From positions 66,127,743 to 66,191,742 of the forward strand of contig NC_087062.1 in the NCBI RefSeq assembly GCF_963678635.1: a stretch of 64,000 nt of DNA. The letters are read 5' to 3'. Source of the DNA: Symsagittifera roscoffensis. Its lineage: Eukaryota; Xenacoelomorpha; Acoela; Convolutidae. Both the position numbers and the translations under genes were made by a program. Shown piece by piece: positions 1 to 11,200 of this stretch (the stretch's first letter is position 1; every line of letters starts with the position of its first letter). The notes beneath the pieces were generated by a model, which saw nothing but the letters and a program-made list of their open reading frames with translations, did no database searches and was not told the origin of the DNA.

Positions 1-144
1 TTATGATATTTTATCTCTATAAAATATTAAATACTAACCAATCATACTCCATCAAACTAACAACCCACCTATTTGTAAGTGTTGAAGCTACTTGTAGTTT
101 CAACACCAGAACAATTTGAATTAAACTTAGATAACGGTTGTTCT
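1..144 (+). mobile_element. LTR fragment, inverted relative to the adjacent env relic
   Basis: This stretch is the reverse complement of the middle of the LTRs at 41921-42299 and 59457-59835. Shared blocks include the part around CAACACCAGAACAATTTGAA and the part around AACCAATCATACTCCATCAA. In the full element the LTR and env have one fixed relative orientation. Here the LTR piece points the other way while env stays on the minus strand, so the junction near 145-165 is a rearrangement. ACGGTTGTTC occurs twice at the junction. The window edge cuts the fragment, so its true left end is unknown. Confidence 0.85.
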
Positions 145-164
145 TAGAGTACGGTTGTTCAAAA

Positions 165-1653
165 TCTACTTTATTTTTGTACAATTTTGGGATTCTTTTA
201 TAACATCTTTTGTCTTCAAAAATATATAAGGGTGATACTTTTTTTTTGGTACAAGTGTAATACCATAGTATGCTTCTTTCGTAGTCAATAAAATTTGATC
301 TTTTACCTGATAATAAATATCCTGCATAAGGGATTTTAAGTACTGCTAGTGCAAGTGATTGGAGAAATTGTGTTCTTTCAAGTTCGCATAATTGATGTAG
401 TGTACCAAGTTCTGTTAAAGACATTTCTTGAAAAATTCTACTTATTGTATAGTGTAGTTTCATGTCTAGGTGTTGTATGTCATAGTGAATTGCGCCAAAA
501 TGAGTGTTGTTCATTACTGATAGTTCTCGTAAACGTGTACTATCTTTGTCCAGTGGTTTTATTTTTCCACCAATGTTTCCTGTGTTTTTAAGGAGGTTTA
601 CTGGGATATCTGAATTTGAGTGATGTTGGTTGAGTGATGTGTTGCCCTTGGATGTATGATTAATTTTCCTGTATTCATGTCGAAACCTTGTTCGTATTCG
701 ACAAGAATTTCTGAATATTGTGTTTTATAAAGTGGTTTGTTATATTTACATGCAAGTTCCGTTTCTGGGTAACTTTGGAAACGTGTCAATTTTTTCTATA
801 TTATGAATGTTTCTAAAATTATAATTTCTCTGTCTGAAGTGATCAGGGTTTACATCTTCATAAGGTAATGATTCTATAAAATGTTTTTGAGGATTTTTTA
901 TCAACTACTTTGAAATGCTACTTGAAATAATGTATATGTGTCCTCGGGAAACCAAACAATTGTTGCTTGTGTCGTGTAGTAGGATCGCAGTATCCTTGGT
1001 CATTTTTGAAAGGGAGTCTGTTTCCTTGATAAATTTTAGTGTCATTTTTTAAATCTCGCGTTAATTGTACTTTTTCAAGTTGTATTTTCCAATCAAAAAA
1101 CGATATTTTTTGGTATCCTTTACTTTTAGTGTCGGCTTTACATTTTGAGGAGTTGTTTATTCCAATGAGTGGTTTTCAATTTTTATCATGAAAATCGTAA
1201 GTTAATCTTCCATGTGCTCCGTGGAAGGGAAATTTGTCATCTAGTTTTATGTGACCTTGGTATCTCTCATGTTCGGCTTGATGTGCAGAGTCTGGGAAAA
1301 CTTGAAAGTTTACCAATTTTCTGGTTGTGCCTTTGTTTGATGTGATTTTTAATCGTCCAAAATAGTTTTTACAATCGTCAGGGGTGAGATGTAATAGTCT
1401 TTTGATGTTACTTTGGCAGAAAAATTCATGATCCAGTCTATTTGTATTTCCGTATGAGACTTGAGAGCAATCTACTTTCTTTTGGGAAAATATTGCTGTG
1501 AATTTATATCCTGTTAGTGTCGTAGCTCGTGCTTTTGAGTAAAGTGTGGCCATTATGTTTGTTGTTTCTTTTGATTGTGGTTCGGATTAGCACTGAGTGA
1601 CTTAAATTAAGAAAGAGAAAGGTCTGGAAAGTTAGTATCTTTGGAAGATACAT
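165..1653 (-). pseudogene. Envelope-like glycoprotein relic (copy A)
   Basis: Broken reading frames run leftward from an ATG at 1653. The first residues (MYLPKILTFQTFLFLN) look like a signal peptide and match the start of the env at 48306. About 130 bp after the signal are missing compared with that copy, which removes the first conserved Cys segment. Open pieces are 1553-1176, 789-598 and 514 down to about 165. Recognisable blocks shared with the other copy include FPFHGAHGRLTYD and PETELACKYNK, and MSLTEL before a long Leu-rich helix. The ORF that ends at position 17 reads on into inverted LTR sequence, so its last 50 or so residues are not env. The role (cell-surface glycoprotein of an enveloped retroelement) is inferred from position after pol, the signal peptide and the Cys content. 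Confidence 0.75.
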
Positions 1654-1738
1654 GTGTATGATAGTCCTGAGTATGGATTAAAAAAAATTATATATACAAT
1701 TTGTCTTTTTTGTGTATCTATCCTATTTGTAGATTTTT

Positions 1739-2311
1739 TCATGGATGGTGAATTATTTCATTTAATTTTACTGTGATTTCAAATTTCAGTGTCAGATTGT
1801 CTTGTGTAAGTACTTGTATGTTACGCTCTTGTATATCTTTGTGGATATCTTGTCGATATTGTAATCTGTTTAGTGCCCAGTTGTGTAACCGTAGATGTCT
1901 GTTGTTGGTTGAATTTTCTTTATATCTAGCGTCGAGATTTGTAGGAAGTTTTGGAAGAAATGGTGTTTGTGAGATTTGAGTTAGGGAAGGGGTTGAAGGT
2001 GAAAAAGTTTCTGGTAGTGACAAAGTTGTGTCAGATGAAACGTCTTTTGGATCGTTCACTAAATTTGGTTCGCCTTGAGAAAAAGCTTGCGTCATCCAAA
2101 ATGGGGGATGTTCTGTAGTGGCTGGGGGATTAAAAGGATTTTCTCGGATTTGTTCAGATGTAGGGGTTGACCCTAAATAATCTGATGGGATGTTTGATGT
2201 GATTTGCTGTGATGGGGTCTGGGGCGTATTTTGAATTGTGCTACTGGAGAGGTCTTTAGGATTTGCTATTGGTGAATGAGGTATGTTGAATTGAACTCGG
2301 GGAGTTGGCAA
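1739..2311 (-). CDS. Accessory ORF, Pro/Ser/Thr-rich with C-terminal helical segment (copy A)
   Basis: An intact 190-residue frame on the minus strand. Residues 1 to about 130 are dominated by Pro, Ser, Thr and Gln, with little predicted fold. Residues about 135-185 (HNWALNRLQYRQDIHKDIQE onward) are charged and look helical or coiled-coil. The same protein, in broken frames, lies at about 48460-49100 in the complete element, again between the two-TM ORF and env. I do not recognise the family. Conservation of place and sequence in two insertions argues that it is an element gene rather than chance. It could be a pre-glycoprotein segment translated with env or a separate regulator. Confidence 0.6.
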   Translation of the reverse strand: MPTPRVQFNIPHSPIANPKDLSSSTIQNTPQTPSQQITSNIPSDYLGSTPTSEQIRENPFNPPATTEHPPFWMTQAFSQGEPNLVNDPKDVSSDTTLSLPETFSPSTPSLTQISQTPFLPKLPTNLDARYKENSTNNRHLRLHNWALNRLQYRQDIHKDIQERNIQVLTQDNLTLKFEITVKLNEIIHHP

Positions 2312-2430
2312 ATTTCTGTTTCGTCTTGTATAATTTGTCTGTTTATTTCGAGCGTGTTTTGCTTTTGACTTTGGTGTCTTGCTCTGTTAAGGTCTTGTTG
2401 GAGCGGGGGATATATATTATATACTGGTTT

Positions 2431-2859
2431 CTATTGTGGTTCGCTCAGAGATGCTTGGCGAATTACTGGTTCTAGTGTTTCCGACAATCGTGCGTGTCTT
2501 TCTTCAAATATGTATGGATTGTCTTGAAAAGAGATGCGTGTTGATGACTGGGGGTTAATTGTTTGACTGTTTGTTGGTGTTGTTGTAGGTTCTTGGGATG
2601 TTATTGGTGGGGACTGGTGTGGCGGTTGTTGATTAGCAATTTTGAAAGTTTTTTGGAGATTTATGTATTTATGAAGACATTTTGTGTTTTTTTTGTAAGG
2701 TTGTTCGATGAAGAGGATTAAAAGTATGGTTGCTAATACGAAAGATATGATAGACTTTTTTATACTTTCGCATATTGTCATTATGAGGGATATCAAAAAT
2801 ATGAGAAATATTATGAAAAGAAGAAAAACATCTGTTCTACTGAATAGATGTTGGAACAT
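2431..2859 (-). CDS. Accessory membrane ORF with two hydrophobic segments (copy A)
   Basis: An intact 142-residue frame on the minus strand. Residues about 11-30 (VFLLFIIFLIFLISLIMTIC) and about 36-54 (ISFVLATILLILFI) are membrane-spanning in composition, followed by a basic stretch and a Pro/Thr/Gln-rich tail ending in ARLSETLEPVIRQASLSEPQ. A matching but broken region lies at about 49200-49620 in the complete element. It sits directly downstream of integrase and upstream of the Pro-rich ORF. The order hydrophobic hairpin, then disordered tail, suggests a small membrane protein of the element, such as a viroporin-like or assembly factor. That function is only inference. Confidence 0.6.
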   Translation of the reverse strand: MFQHLFSRTDVFLLFIIFLIFLISLIMTICESIKKSIISFVLATILLILFIEQPYKKNTKCLHKYINLQKTFKIANQQPPHQSPPITSQEPTTTPTNSQTINPQSSTRISFQDNPYIFEERHARLSETLEPVIRQASLSEPQ

Positions 2860-3044
2860 TTATGTAGTTATTGAAATATCGTACCTGAGGAGGTGGTCAA
2901 GGATTTTTGTAAAATTAATGAAGGTTTGAGCTAGAGATTGAAAAATGATGAAAAAATTGTACCCGATTCTCCATTTTTTTATTGATCACGCAACTTAACT
3001 TGTTTTCTGAGCAACTTTGACCAACACATTCTTTTAGCTATTCG

Positions 3045-3180
3045 TTCATGGAATCCAAAGCAGCAGAGAAGATTAAAAAACTAACAATATTGTGGATTCC
3101 TCGACAAACTTGTTTTTGACCTATTGCGGAATCCGTCCGCTTAAAATTCACAACAAATACAGTTTGGCCTCGTAATGAAC
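3045..3180. repeat. Fragment of the GGATTCC-rich inverted-repeat element
   Basis: Contains TGGAATCCA, GTGGATTCC and CGGAATCCG blocks. It ends in TTTGGCCTCGTAAT, the same terminus seen at 61711-61724. The piece matches the right end of the 60.45-61.72 kb element in the same orientation. Confidence 0.65.
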
Positions 3181-3310
3181 CGTTTGTTAACTCCGCGTTT
3201 TGTTTTTTTTAGGCTCAACGGAGGAGTGCAATCACAACTAACAAACCCTAAGTTATCTACAAAATGAAGTCAGCAACCTTTCAAGACATTATCTTGCAAA
3301 TTGTAAGCAT

Positions 3311-4787
3311 ACCCGCACTGAAGTTTCATGGATAATAATCGATTATATTGGATTTTTATTGTCAGTCTCTACAAAATAACAAAAATAATCGATTATAATC
3401 GATTGAAAATGGATTATAATAATAATAATTTTTAAAGCAATAAATTCCCAATATAATCGATTATAATCGATTATAATCGATTATTTTCAAAAAAAAATTT
3501 CAAAAGAAAACTAATCCATTTTAATCAATTATAAAGGATTATAATCTATTTATTCAAATATTTTTGTGTGTTGTTTTCATGTTTTCATAATTTTGTTAAA
3601 CTTAAGTTAGTTATTTTGTTTTAATTTCTTTTCGCTTAATTTCTTTTTTTCCTATTTTCAATCGTGTTATTGAAAAATTATAAAAAGTTACCTATAGATC
3701 GCCAACCAACCCCCCACCCCCACCTCTTACTAGAGTTGATGTCCCCCCTCACCTCTTACTAGAGTTGATGTCCCTTACTAGAGTTAGATGTCCCCTAACA
3801 AGAGAGAGAGAGGGGGCACGTCGTGGTTGCGGGTTTCGTGGTGGGATGGGTAAATGTGAGGTGGTTACGTCGTGGGTTGGGGGGTACGTTGAGGGGGGGT
3901 AGGTTGGGGGGGGGTACGTTGGTGGGGGGGGGGTAAGTTGGGGCCGGGGGGGGGGGGGTGGGGTCGTTGACGTGAAGAGCTGGTCAAAAATGCTGTTTTT
4001 GGGCAATTTTTGGAAAATTACTACATATTGGTGTAGTTCAATTTTTGCAGAATGTTGCAGAAATTAGAGTAATTATTTACAAAATTTATTCAATTTTCAT
4101 GGATTTTATGTTCTTCTGTTATAATTTAGCAAAATAAGAGAAAAAGATTGCTCATGATGATGGTGAGCAACAAGCTGACGCCTTTGTTATTTATCAACTT
4201 GAAATGCAGTAAACTTTAGCATACAATGTAAGTTTTTATCAGAAGTAAAATATTTTGATAATTTCATGTTTATGGCCTCTTATTAGAAGTGGATTATATA
4301 CAGTGATAGAAAAATTAATGGAAAGCTTTTCCTTAAAGATTTTGACTTTGTTATTATGAAAGCATTTTAACATAAACGCCAGTTCTGCTTATTGGATCAA
4401 CCTTACAAAACCTCTTTTAAGTGACTTACCATAGAATATCCTTCCTATCGATGCAAAAAAAATGAAAATTGATTCCGCATTGAAAACGCAATTTAAGGGT
4501 TGTTTGAGATTTAACAATTAAATATTTTTTATGTTAAAGTTACTAAAAACGACAAACTCATACCTAGTTTTTGATTATTTGTTAAAAGTAGATTGCAATA
4601 TTTTTCTTTTAAATTTACCAGTATTGTTATGAAATGGACTGCAATCATTTTTACGCAAAAGATATAACAAAAACCTAAAATAATTGATCTGAATCCATTT
4701 TAAATCGATTGAAATGGATTTTTTAAAAGTTGTAGCTACATTGTGTGATTAGAATCAATTGCAACCTTTTCATGTCAGTACGGTTAA
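3311..4787. mobile_element. Composite inverted-repeat element, copy 1 (AT-palindrome arms, G-rich core)
   Basis: The left terminus ACCCGCACTGAAGTTTCATG is followed by repeated AATCGATTATAAT-type palindromes (3340-3560), then a G-rich core (about 3690-3965). A weaker arm lies at about 4680-4760, and an inverted terminus-like CATGTCAGTACGG ends near 4787. Copies near 27494 and 35043 begin with the same terminus. The core carries GGGGGGTACGTTGG-type units. The apparent Pro-rich ORF on the opposite strand (3749-4006) is a translation of that G-tract and is not credited as a gene. The right boundary is tentative. Confidence 0.6.
3720..3795. repeat. Short tandem repeat (ACTAGAGTTGATGTCCC units)
   Basis: Three near-identical units of CACCTCTTACTAGAGTTGAT-type sequence lie side by side just before the G-rich core. 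They are part of the composite element. Confidence 0.8.
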
Positions 4788-4789
4788 CT

Positions 4790-5260
4790 TTGAACAAAAA
4801 TTAAATTGATGTAAAAGTTCAAAAAGTAAACGCAAAGAGTTATGATTAAATTTTTTGGGCATTTTTAAACAGATTATTTGCAGACTTAATTCAAATTTTC
4901 TCGTTTATTTAAATCGAATTAAAATGAAAACAAAAATTAAAAGGTATGCTTTTTGATTGATGTTTCGAGTTGGTGATTGACACAAATCATGATTATAACT
5001 AAAATGAAATTTCGCTGCACAATTGAGTTTTTCATTTACCTATTAAATTGCGCCTAAAACGTGGATAATGAAAATAACTTCTGGAGGAATTTTTCTTACT
5101 TTTTGTTACCGCGGGAACCCTTACATTTGCTTAACCTGAAGACAACTTTTTTCAATTCTTTAACTTGCGTTGAAAATCTCCCCGCTAGTGACGCTTGCTT
5201 TCTGTAGCATGCTGTTGCTATTTTTTCGAGTAAAAATATTTTGCTTGCTCAAGTTTCATT
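4790..5260. other. No gene seen
   Basis: AT-rich sequence with frequent stops in all frames. I see no splice-bounded exon, repeat or RNA gene. Confidence 0.5.
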
Positions 5261-5269
5261 ATAAAAAAT

Positions 5270-7020
5270 TTAGGTTGTTTAATTCAAATTTTTTCAGATA
5301 TAGATGGAATTCATTACCATGCAAAATCAATTCAAACGAATTTGAAGATTTTATCAAGCAGAAAAAAATAGATATACTTTTTTTATTTAAAAATCGTTTC
5401 TCTATTCGAAATCAATTATCTAAAAGCACAAATTCGATTTCAATCTCAAATTTGCCAGTTCTACTCGGTACTGGAAAACACTACGTTTATCCCCTTGATG
5501 GTTTTCAGAGGGTAAAGGGGTGCATACTTTTGCAGTTAAATATAATAAAAGTTCGGTATCTAATTCTGTTTTCATCAATTTTGTGTCTCTTTCAATGTGA
5601 AAAAAATTTCATAGCCGTTAATCTCAAAACTGACGCAATTTTGAACTTTTTTGTAGGTAATCACGGCTGACAGGTGTCAATCTGATACTACGCCTAAAAT
5701 TGTTAATTTAAAACAGCAAGACCTAGACTTGGCTAACAAGACCTTTTTGTGTCAGAGTAAATGTTGTAAACGATTCTCTATACAGGACCGAGGATCTAAG
5801 ACCATCTCTCAAATTTCATCCTCTGATAGTTAACCAGGACATTCAATTTTTGTTGAGTGATACTTTTTTTTCTAAAGGCGACTACCGTACAAATGTATAA
5901 TATTTTTAGTTGGGTAGCGCTGTTTTGCCAAACTGTTTTAAAGTATGCCTTAAACGCTTTTTTCTGCGCAAAATTTGGTTAAAATAAGATCTTTGCGGTC
6001 AAGATGAATGATGATTCAAATTAAGTTCTCACACCTTTAATTTTAGGATCAATTTTGAGCTACTCATAAAATCCAGGTCAACATAAAATATCAAGTTTTT
6101 CAATTTTTCTTGAGAACAGTTTCAATTTTTCTTTTGGTTAAAAATCGAAACAAAAAATAGCTACTTAAATCATTTTTGTTCAGATTAAGATGGATTTCAT
6201 TACTAATCAATTTTAGCGAATTTAAATTAATTTTGAGGCAGAATAAAATATTTACTTTTTCTACTTCTGTAAAACTCCAACTAATCTAGTCTTACTATCC
6301 TCAAATTGCTACATCATTTTTAATCTCAAGTTTTCCAGTGCCAGTAGGCTCTAAAAAGCCTGTTTTTCCCTAATTTGGGAGGAGGAAGGGTGTGCCGACT
6401 AATTTGGAGTTAAGTATATGGAAAATCCGTCCGAAATTTTTCTAACCTCATCATTTTTTTGGGATATTCGGTAAAAATCAGAGCCATTTATCCCAAAACA
6501 GAATGTTTTTTTTTAAATTTTCTGGTCGCGAATCAAGGCTGAAAAAAAAACTATCATTCTCATTATTTCTTGGGTACAAGTTTTTGGTTTAATTTCGAAA
6601 CAAAAAGTTAGATAGAGCAAATCAATTTTGTTCACATTTAGATGGATTTCATTACCTTGCCAAATCAATGATAGTGAATTTAAATCAATTTCGAGGCAGA
6701 AAAAAATTTATACTTTTTTGTTTCTGTAAAACTCCAACTAATCCATTCTAAATAGTCTTACATGTCTAAAAGCGCTACTTCGATTTCAATCTCAAGTTTT
6801 CCAAAGCCGATAAAAAGCACGTATTTTATCCCTAATTTGGAAGGAGGAAGGGTGTGTCGACTAATTTGCAGTAAAGTACATTGAAAATCCGTCCGAAATT
6901 TTGTTCTATCCTCATCAATTATTCGTTTTTCTTATTGGGATATTCGGTAAAATTCAAAGCCATTTATTACAAAACCGAATGTTTTTTTTTGAAAATTATC
7001 TGGTGAATCAAGGCTGACAG
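5270..7020. repeat. Roughly 450-bp repeat in three diverged copies
   Basis: The copies near 6130-6510 and 6590-6985 align along their whole length, with a period of about 450 bp. Shared blocks include AGATGGATTTCATTAC, TCTGTAAAACTCCAACTAAT, GGAGGAAGGGTGTG and GGGATATTCGGTAAAA. An older copy lies at about 5270-5670 (ATAGATGGAATTCATTACCATG). The open frame at 5170-5670 falls in this oldest copy and is not supported as a gene. Confidence 0.8.
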
Positions 7021-7032
7021 AATGACCACTTT

Positions 7033-7115
7033 AAGACTAGGCACAACAGCGGTTCGCCGTGATGAGCTGTACAGCTCGTATGTTGGTCCTATCCCACGTG
7101 GATAAATGATCTTAG
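7033..7115 (+). repeat. Short structured repeat with two conserved hairpins, copy 1
   Basis: Contains CGG-TTCG-CCG followed directly by GAGCT-GTAC-AGCTC, then CGTATGTTGGTCC. A second copy at 34224-34303 keeps both stems while the loops differ (TTCT and GAAC). This looks like the end of a dispersed element or an RNA-derived repeat. It does not match the hammerhead core. Confidence 0.65.
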
Positions 7116-7324
7116 GTACCAAAATGTGAATTTAAAACAGCAATATTCAAATGTTACTAACAAGATTTCTTTGTTCAACATAAATTGTGCCATAGTTTTT
7201 TATCCAGAACCTAGGATATCAAAAACTCTACCACCTGACCACCCAAAAATTCATCCCTTTTGGATCTTTCTTAAGGAAATTCAGTTTCTGCTTATACTAC
7301 TTTGGTATACTGCTTATACTTTAC

Positions 7325-7510
7325 CCTTTTTTGTAAACGCAACTTTGGCGCAAATATACAACAACTTTGAGCGGTAGCGCGCTAAAAAACGCAGTTTGTT
7401 GTCAAATTTTTCCAAAGTGGGCTCTAAAAACGTCTTTTTGGCGCAAAAAATTTGGTTAAACAGACTCTTTGTGTCTAGATGGGCGAGAATAGCCCAAACA
7501 AATTTTTTTA
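7325..7510. repeat. Dispersed repeat R, diverged copy
   Basis: Matches 36600-36760 in TTGCGCC/TTGGCGC..AATATA, GAGCGGTAGCGCGC, CAAATTTTTCCAAA and CTAAAAACGTCTTTTTGGC. Another, split copy flanks the large retroelement (41.1-41.9 kb and after 59836). It is probably a non-autonomous DNA transposon (see 36.86 kb). Confidence 0.65.
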
Positions 7511-7519
7511 ACAACCGTT

Positions 7520-8287
7520 CCAAAAATTCCAGGCAGAAATGTGAATATGTGAAATGTGAAAGTTCTGATTTTATATTTTCATTGAGTTTATATGTTAAAT
7601 TGTGCTATGAGCACTTTGTTTCATTCGATGTCAACCGGTGGGGTAAAGCAGAAAAATAAACCTTTTTTCCAGTTTTCTTCGTTTTGAAATTCTGAAATCT
7701 AGTTATTGCAACACATATCCCGAATTGAGATCCCATAGTTGAACCCATAATGAATTTAGAAGTGATCTTTGATAATCAAACTTTTCATTTTGAGATATCA
7801 AAATATGCTCTTGTTTAAATTCAAAGTCAACATTCATCCCTTACAGGGTCAACAGCAGAGATTTGTTTATTTTGCAATCAAAATGCCATCTAAAGTTATT
7901 CTTTTTATTTTTCTTATTATTTTCAGCCCCGAAAATTATGGTAAATTGAACTTTAAGCAGTTTTTGCAAGATTGAGTAAATGTTTTGCAAAACCTTCTTG
8001 CGTGAAAAAAAAGTCGTTAACTTGATGACATAAAAATAAAAACATGATATTTTAAAAAAGATATTTTCAAACTAGTTTTTTCTTACCTTGGATCCAAAAT
8101 GAAGTAGCCTGTGTAGTAAAATTTAACTTCCTTAAAATTTTTAAATATGAGTTTTAACTTATTTAGTACCAGGACATAATTTTGTACGTAAAAATTAAAA
8201 ACTAAAATCACGTAGTCTGGTTGCATCTGAGATTTTTTTGCGCCATATTTTCTGGTGAAAGAATGATGTTATCCTTCTGTTTTGTAG
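7520..8287. other. No gene seen (would hold any 5' exon or intron of the following gene)
   Basis: AT-rich. The only structural sign is the polypyrimidine and TTTTGTAG acceptor at its right end (8287). I cannot place the upstream exon, which must end one base into a codon. Confidence 0.5.
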
Positions 8288-11200
8288 GAATTCTGCCTTC
8301 AGACTGCACTGCAGCATCCACTTCCAGTAGTACTCTCTCTTACCGCCAGTCACATGACTTCATCTTGCCAGATGTAAATGAAGAACTCGGCAGGAAATGC
8401 CAACGCTTCAGGTACGCTTTTATCGATTGCCAAAGCACGGAAACTCCCCTCCAACTACCACGGTTTTATACTAGCGTCTCTCCTTCACTCCGGGTAGCTC
8501 TTTTTACTAAAAGGAAAAGTAGAAAAGCCAAATTTTTCTTAAAATTCCGCTCAAAGTCATCCCTTTTGGTAACAACACTCTTAAAGTGATGAAAAAACTC
8601 AGTAGCTTGCCGCTTTACGTCCCACAAATGAAATCGGCATTTCATACAGGTCTTTTTCTCTCAATTGCGACCAAACACCGCATTGTACAATCTTTAATTT
8701 TCATTTGACGAATTTTCGAACATGCCTTTCTTGCATCGTTGACTGATATAGAACACGACCTAGTTGCGTCTTTTGGGTAAATTATTATAAAAGAAGAGCG
8801 AATAAAGTTTTCATTCTAAATCAGATAGATGAGCAAATTAAACTGCATTTATTCCAGTGACTATTTCTGTCTGATGGCGGTGTGGCTGAACACGCGCCTC
8901 ACTAATAGGGAGCCTCAGCAGGACGACGCAGAACAGTTCAGGAAACTTGTGGAGCCGAATTACAAGAACCTCAACTGGTACTCATTCCGTGAAAACGACA
9001 TCAGCAGCTGTGAGTTTTCGTCAAATGACCTCAAATTTTTGTCGGGCTTATAGCGTTCCTGGTACTAGCAAGCAGTGCCGAGAGGAAAAGGTGAAATTCC
9101 TCATCTCTCATCCCCATCTGGTTTCCTCAGAACAAAATTTCAAAAAAATACCATTTTTTCAAAAAAAAATACCCCCGGCGCATAGTTTTTTCCTTTAGTT
9201 GGGTCAATCTTAGTAGTTTTTGTTCGCGATTTAGTTTTAGTTTTGTTCATTCAGACAAACAAAATTAGAGAATCAGTTTTCTTTGAAATATTCTATCTGT
9301 TTTTAGTTTCGGAGGGATGTTGTTCTCACCAGGTGGACTCTTACATTCAGTATGGCCAGAAAAACGGACTGTCTCCTCAAGAGTACTATGATAAAGTGTT
9401 CAAAATTGGAAGGGTGACTGATAAACAGCTCGTGTTCCTCAAGGTTCTGCTTTCACCTTAAAAATGTTAAAAATCTTAAAGAGAGCTTCGAGTACTTAAT
9501 AACTTGGCGTTCAAACGTTAACCTATAGTTTCTCTCGACTCAATCCGTACCCCTACCCCTATCTCTTCTCTCTATCTACCTGTCCTCTCGTTCTCTATCT
9601 ATCTATCTATTTCCCCCTTTCCTCTCTCCTCCTCTCCTCTCCTCTCCTCTCCTCTCTCTCTCGAAATATCTCTCTCTCTTGTCTCTCCGTTTTTCTCTCT
9701 TATCTCTCTTCTTTTTGCCTCACTTATGAGGTGATCGAATAACTCACATTTATCAAGCACTTCATATTGCTGTGAGCAGCATAGATGAATTGATTTAACA
9801 CAAATATATCAAATCAGGGACGGATTTGAGGAGGACCGAGCTAACAACCAAAATTCTCAATGAGCTAACTTTGAAAAAAACTTTTAGTATAGAGCGTCGG
9901 TGCTAATGTACATATTTTGATAGGATTAGCGTGCAGCATTTTTATCGAATGCTTGCGTCACAGAACTTTTTGTCTTGTAAACCTGTCTCCGTCGTGTAAA
10001 CCCGAGATTTGCATCTCGACCTAACTATGATGTGAACTATTGCTTTTCGCCTCCATCAAACCAAACTTTGTACTGTGCAAGCTAAAATCATGAAATGGAG
10101 AGGGTTTGCAATTTTAGATACTACCCATAATTTTTAAAAAAAATTGGCTGCTTGTATTTAGGTGTTACATCGGTAACTAATCTGATCGCCTCATGTTTAA
10201 CTTTAAATAAACAATTGGGAAAAAAACTAAAAGAACAGTAATTTTGTTGATATAAATTTTTTAACATTTTTAAATTGAGATTTTTGCGAATTGCGGAGGA
10301 CCTATTAAAAGCCGGTTGAGCATGGTCCGTATGTATGTATTTCCCCCCACACTTCCGATTGCTAACTTTTTCAGCGAGGCAGTTTTGTTTCAACTCAATC
10401 TCGTGTTTTCTGCGTTAGGAGTTTTCACATAGTACCAAGATTGCAGCCGATATCAGTCAGGTTGTTGTAAAATTGCAGTAGAATTTCGTCGAGCTGAATC
10501 AATTGTTTCTTACTCAATTAGCATGATTTATTTCAAATCGATATCATTTTAGAGCCAACTTGATTCACTATTTACGCTACGAAAATATTAGCACTGAAAA
10601 CTTTAATCGCAAAAAATCTACGCCTCTCTTTTAGCAAAATAGACTGAAGGCGACTTGTTTTGACTTGTACGTTGGTTGTAGAACAATCGAAAATTTCTAA
10701 ATAAAAAACAGCAGCGAGCACTACATTTCGAAAGAAGTACATTGAGCCAGTTGTAATAACTCACTTTTGTTCGGAATTATCAGCTGAGCAATCGAAAAGA
10801 TTAAGCAAAGAACAGTTTCGAGAAATGGACACAATTTTTGCATTAGCTCTTTCAGCAAATTTCCGAAATTTAGTCGGCATAAATTCGCAATTTGCAACTG
10901 GAATTTTTCTATACTGTGAAAATATTCTATACTGTTTCCATCTTTGAAAATATTATGAAATTTTATCGCTAATAATTATTACAATGTTGATTGTTCCGAC
11001 AATTTTTGAAAAAAAAACGACGGAAAATTTGTGCGCTGCAAAGTTTATTTTTTTCAGACAAATTTCGATTTCACAAACAATTTTGACGGAATTTTTAAAA
11101 TCGAGTTGTCTTAAGCTCAAACTTTAAAAAAAAATAGTTTACCTGTGATTTTTTGTAAAGTTATGGGTGTATGAAGATTACCTATTTGGCCAACTTGGGA

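Larger units (their letters stand above)
158..2960 (-). mobile_element. 3' half (accessory ORFs plus env) of a second copy of the large Ty3/Gypsy element
   Basis: This stretch aligns in order and orientation with about 46.65-49.70 kb of the complete element at 41921-59835. Order on the minus strand: two-TM accessory ORF (2859-2431), Pro/Ser/Thr-rich ORF (2311-1739), then env remnants (1653 down to about 165). Homology stops near 2960 on one side and near 165 on the other, where an inverted LTR fragment follows. Gag and pol are absent. The copy carries its own lesions, so it is an independent decayed insertion, not an assembly duplicate. It shows that the accessory ORFs are inherited parts of the family. 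Confidence 0.85.

Noticed and set aside
3749-4006. Pro-rich protein on the minus strand
   Set aside because: It is the translation of a G-rich minisatellite inside a composite element.
5170-5670. 166-residue frame with hydrophobic start
   Set aside because: It lies in the oldest unit of a tandem repeat whose other units do not keep the frame.
7060-7110. Hammerhead ribozyme (GTGATGAG ... CTCGTA ... GGTC)
   Set aside because: The core needs CUGAUGA and GAAA. Here GTGATGA and GTAT stand in those places, and the second copy also lacks the core.
9816-9835. hAT terminus CAGGGACGGATTTGAGG
   Set aside because: Only one end is visible, with mismatches to the usual CAGGGGCGGATCTAG. Too weak to call an element.
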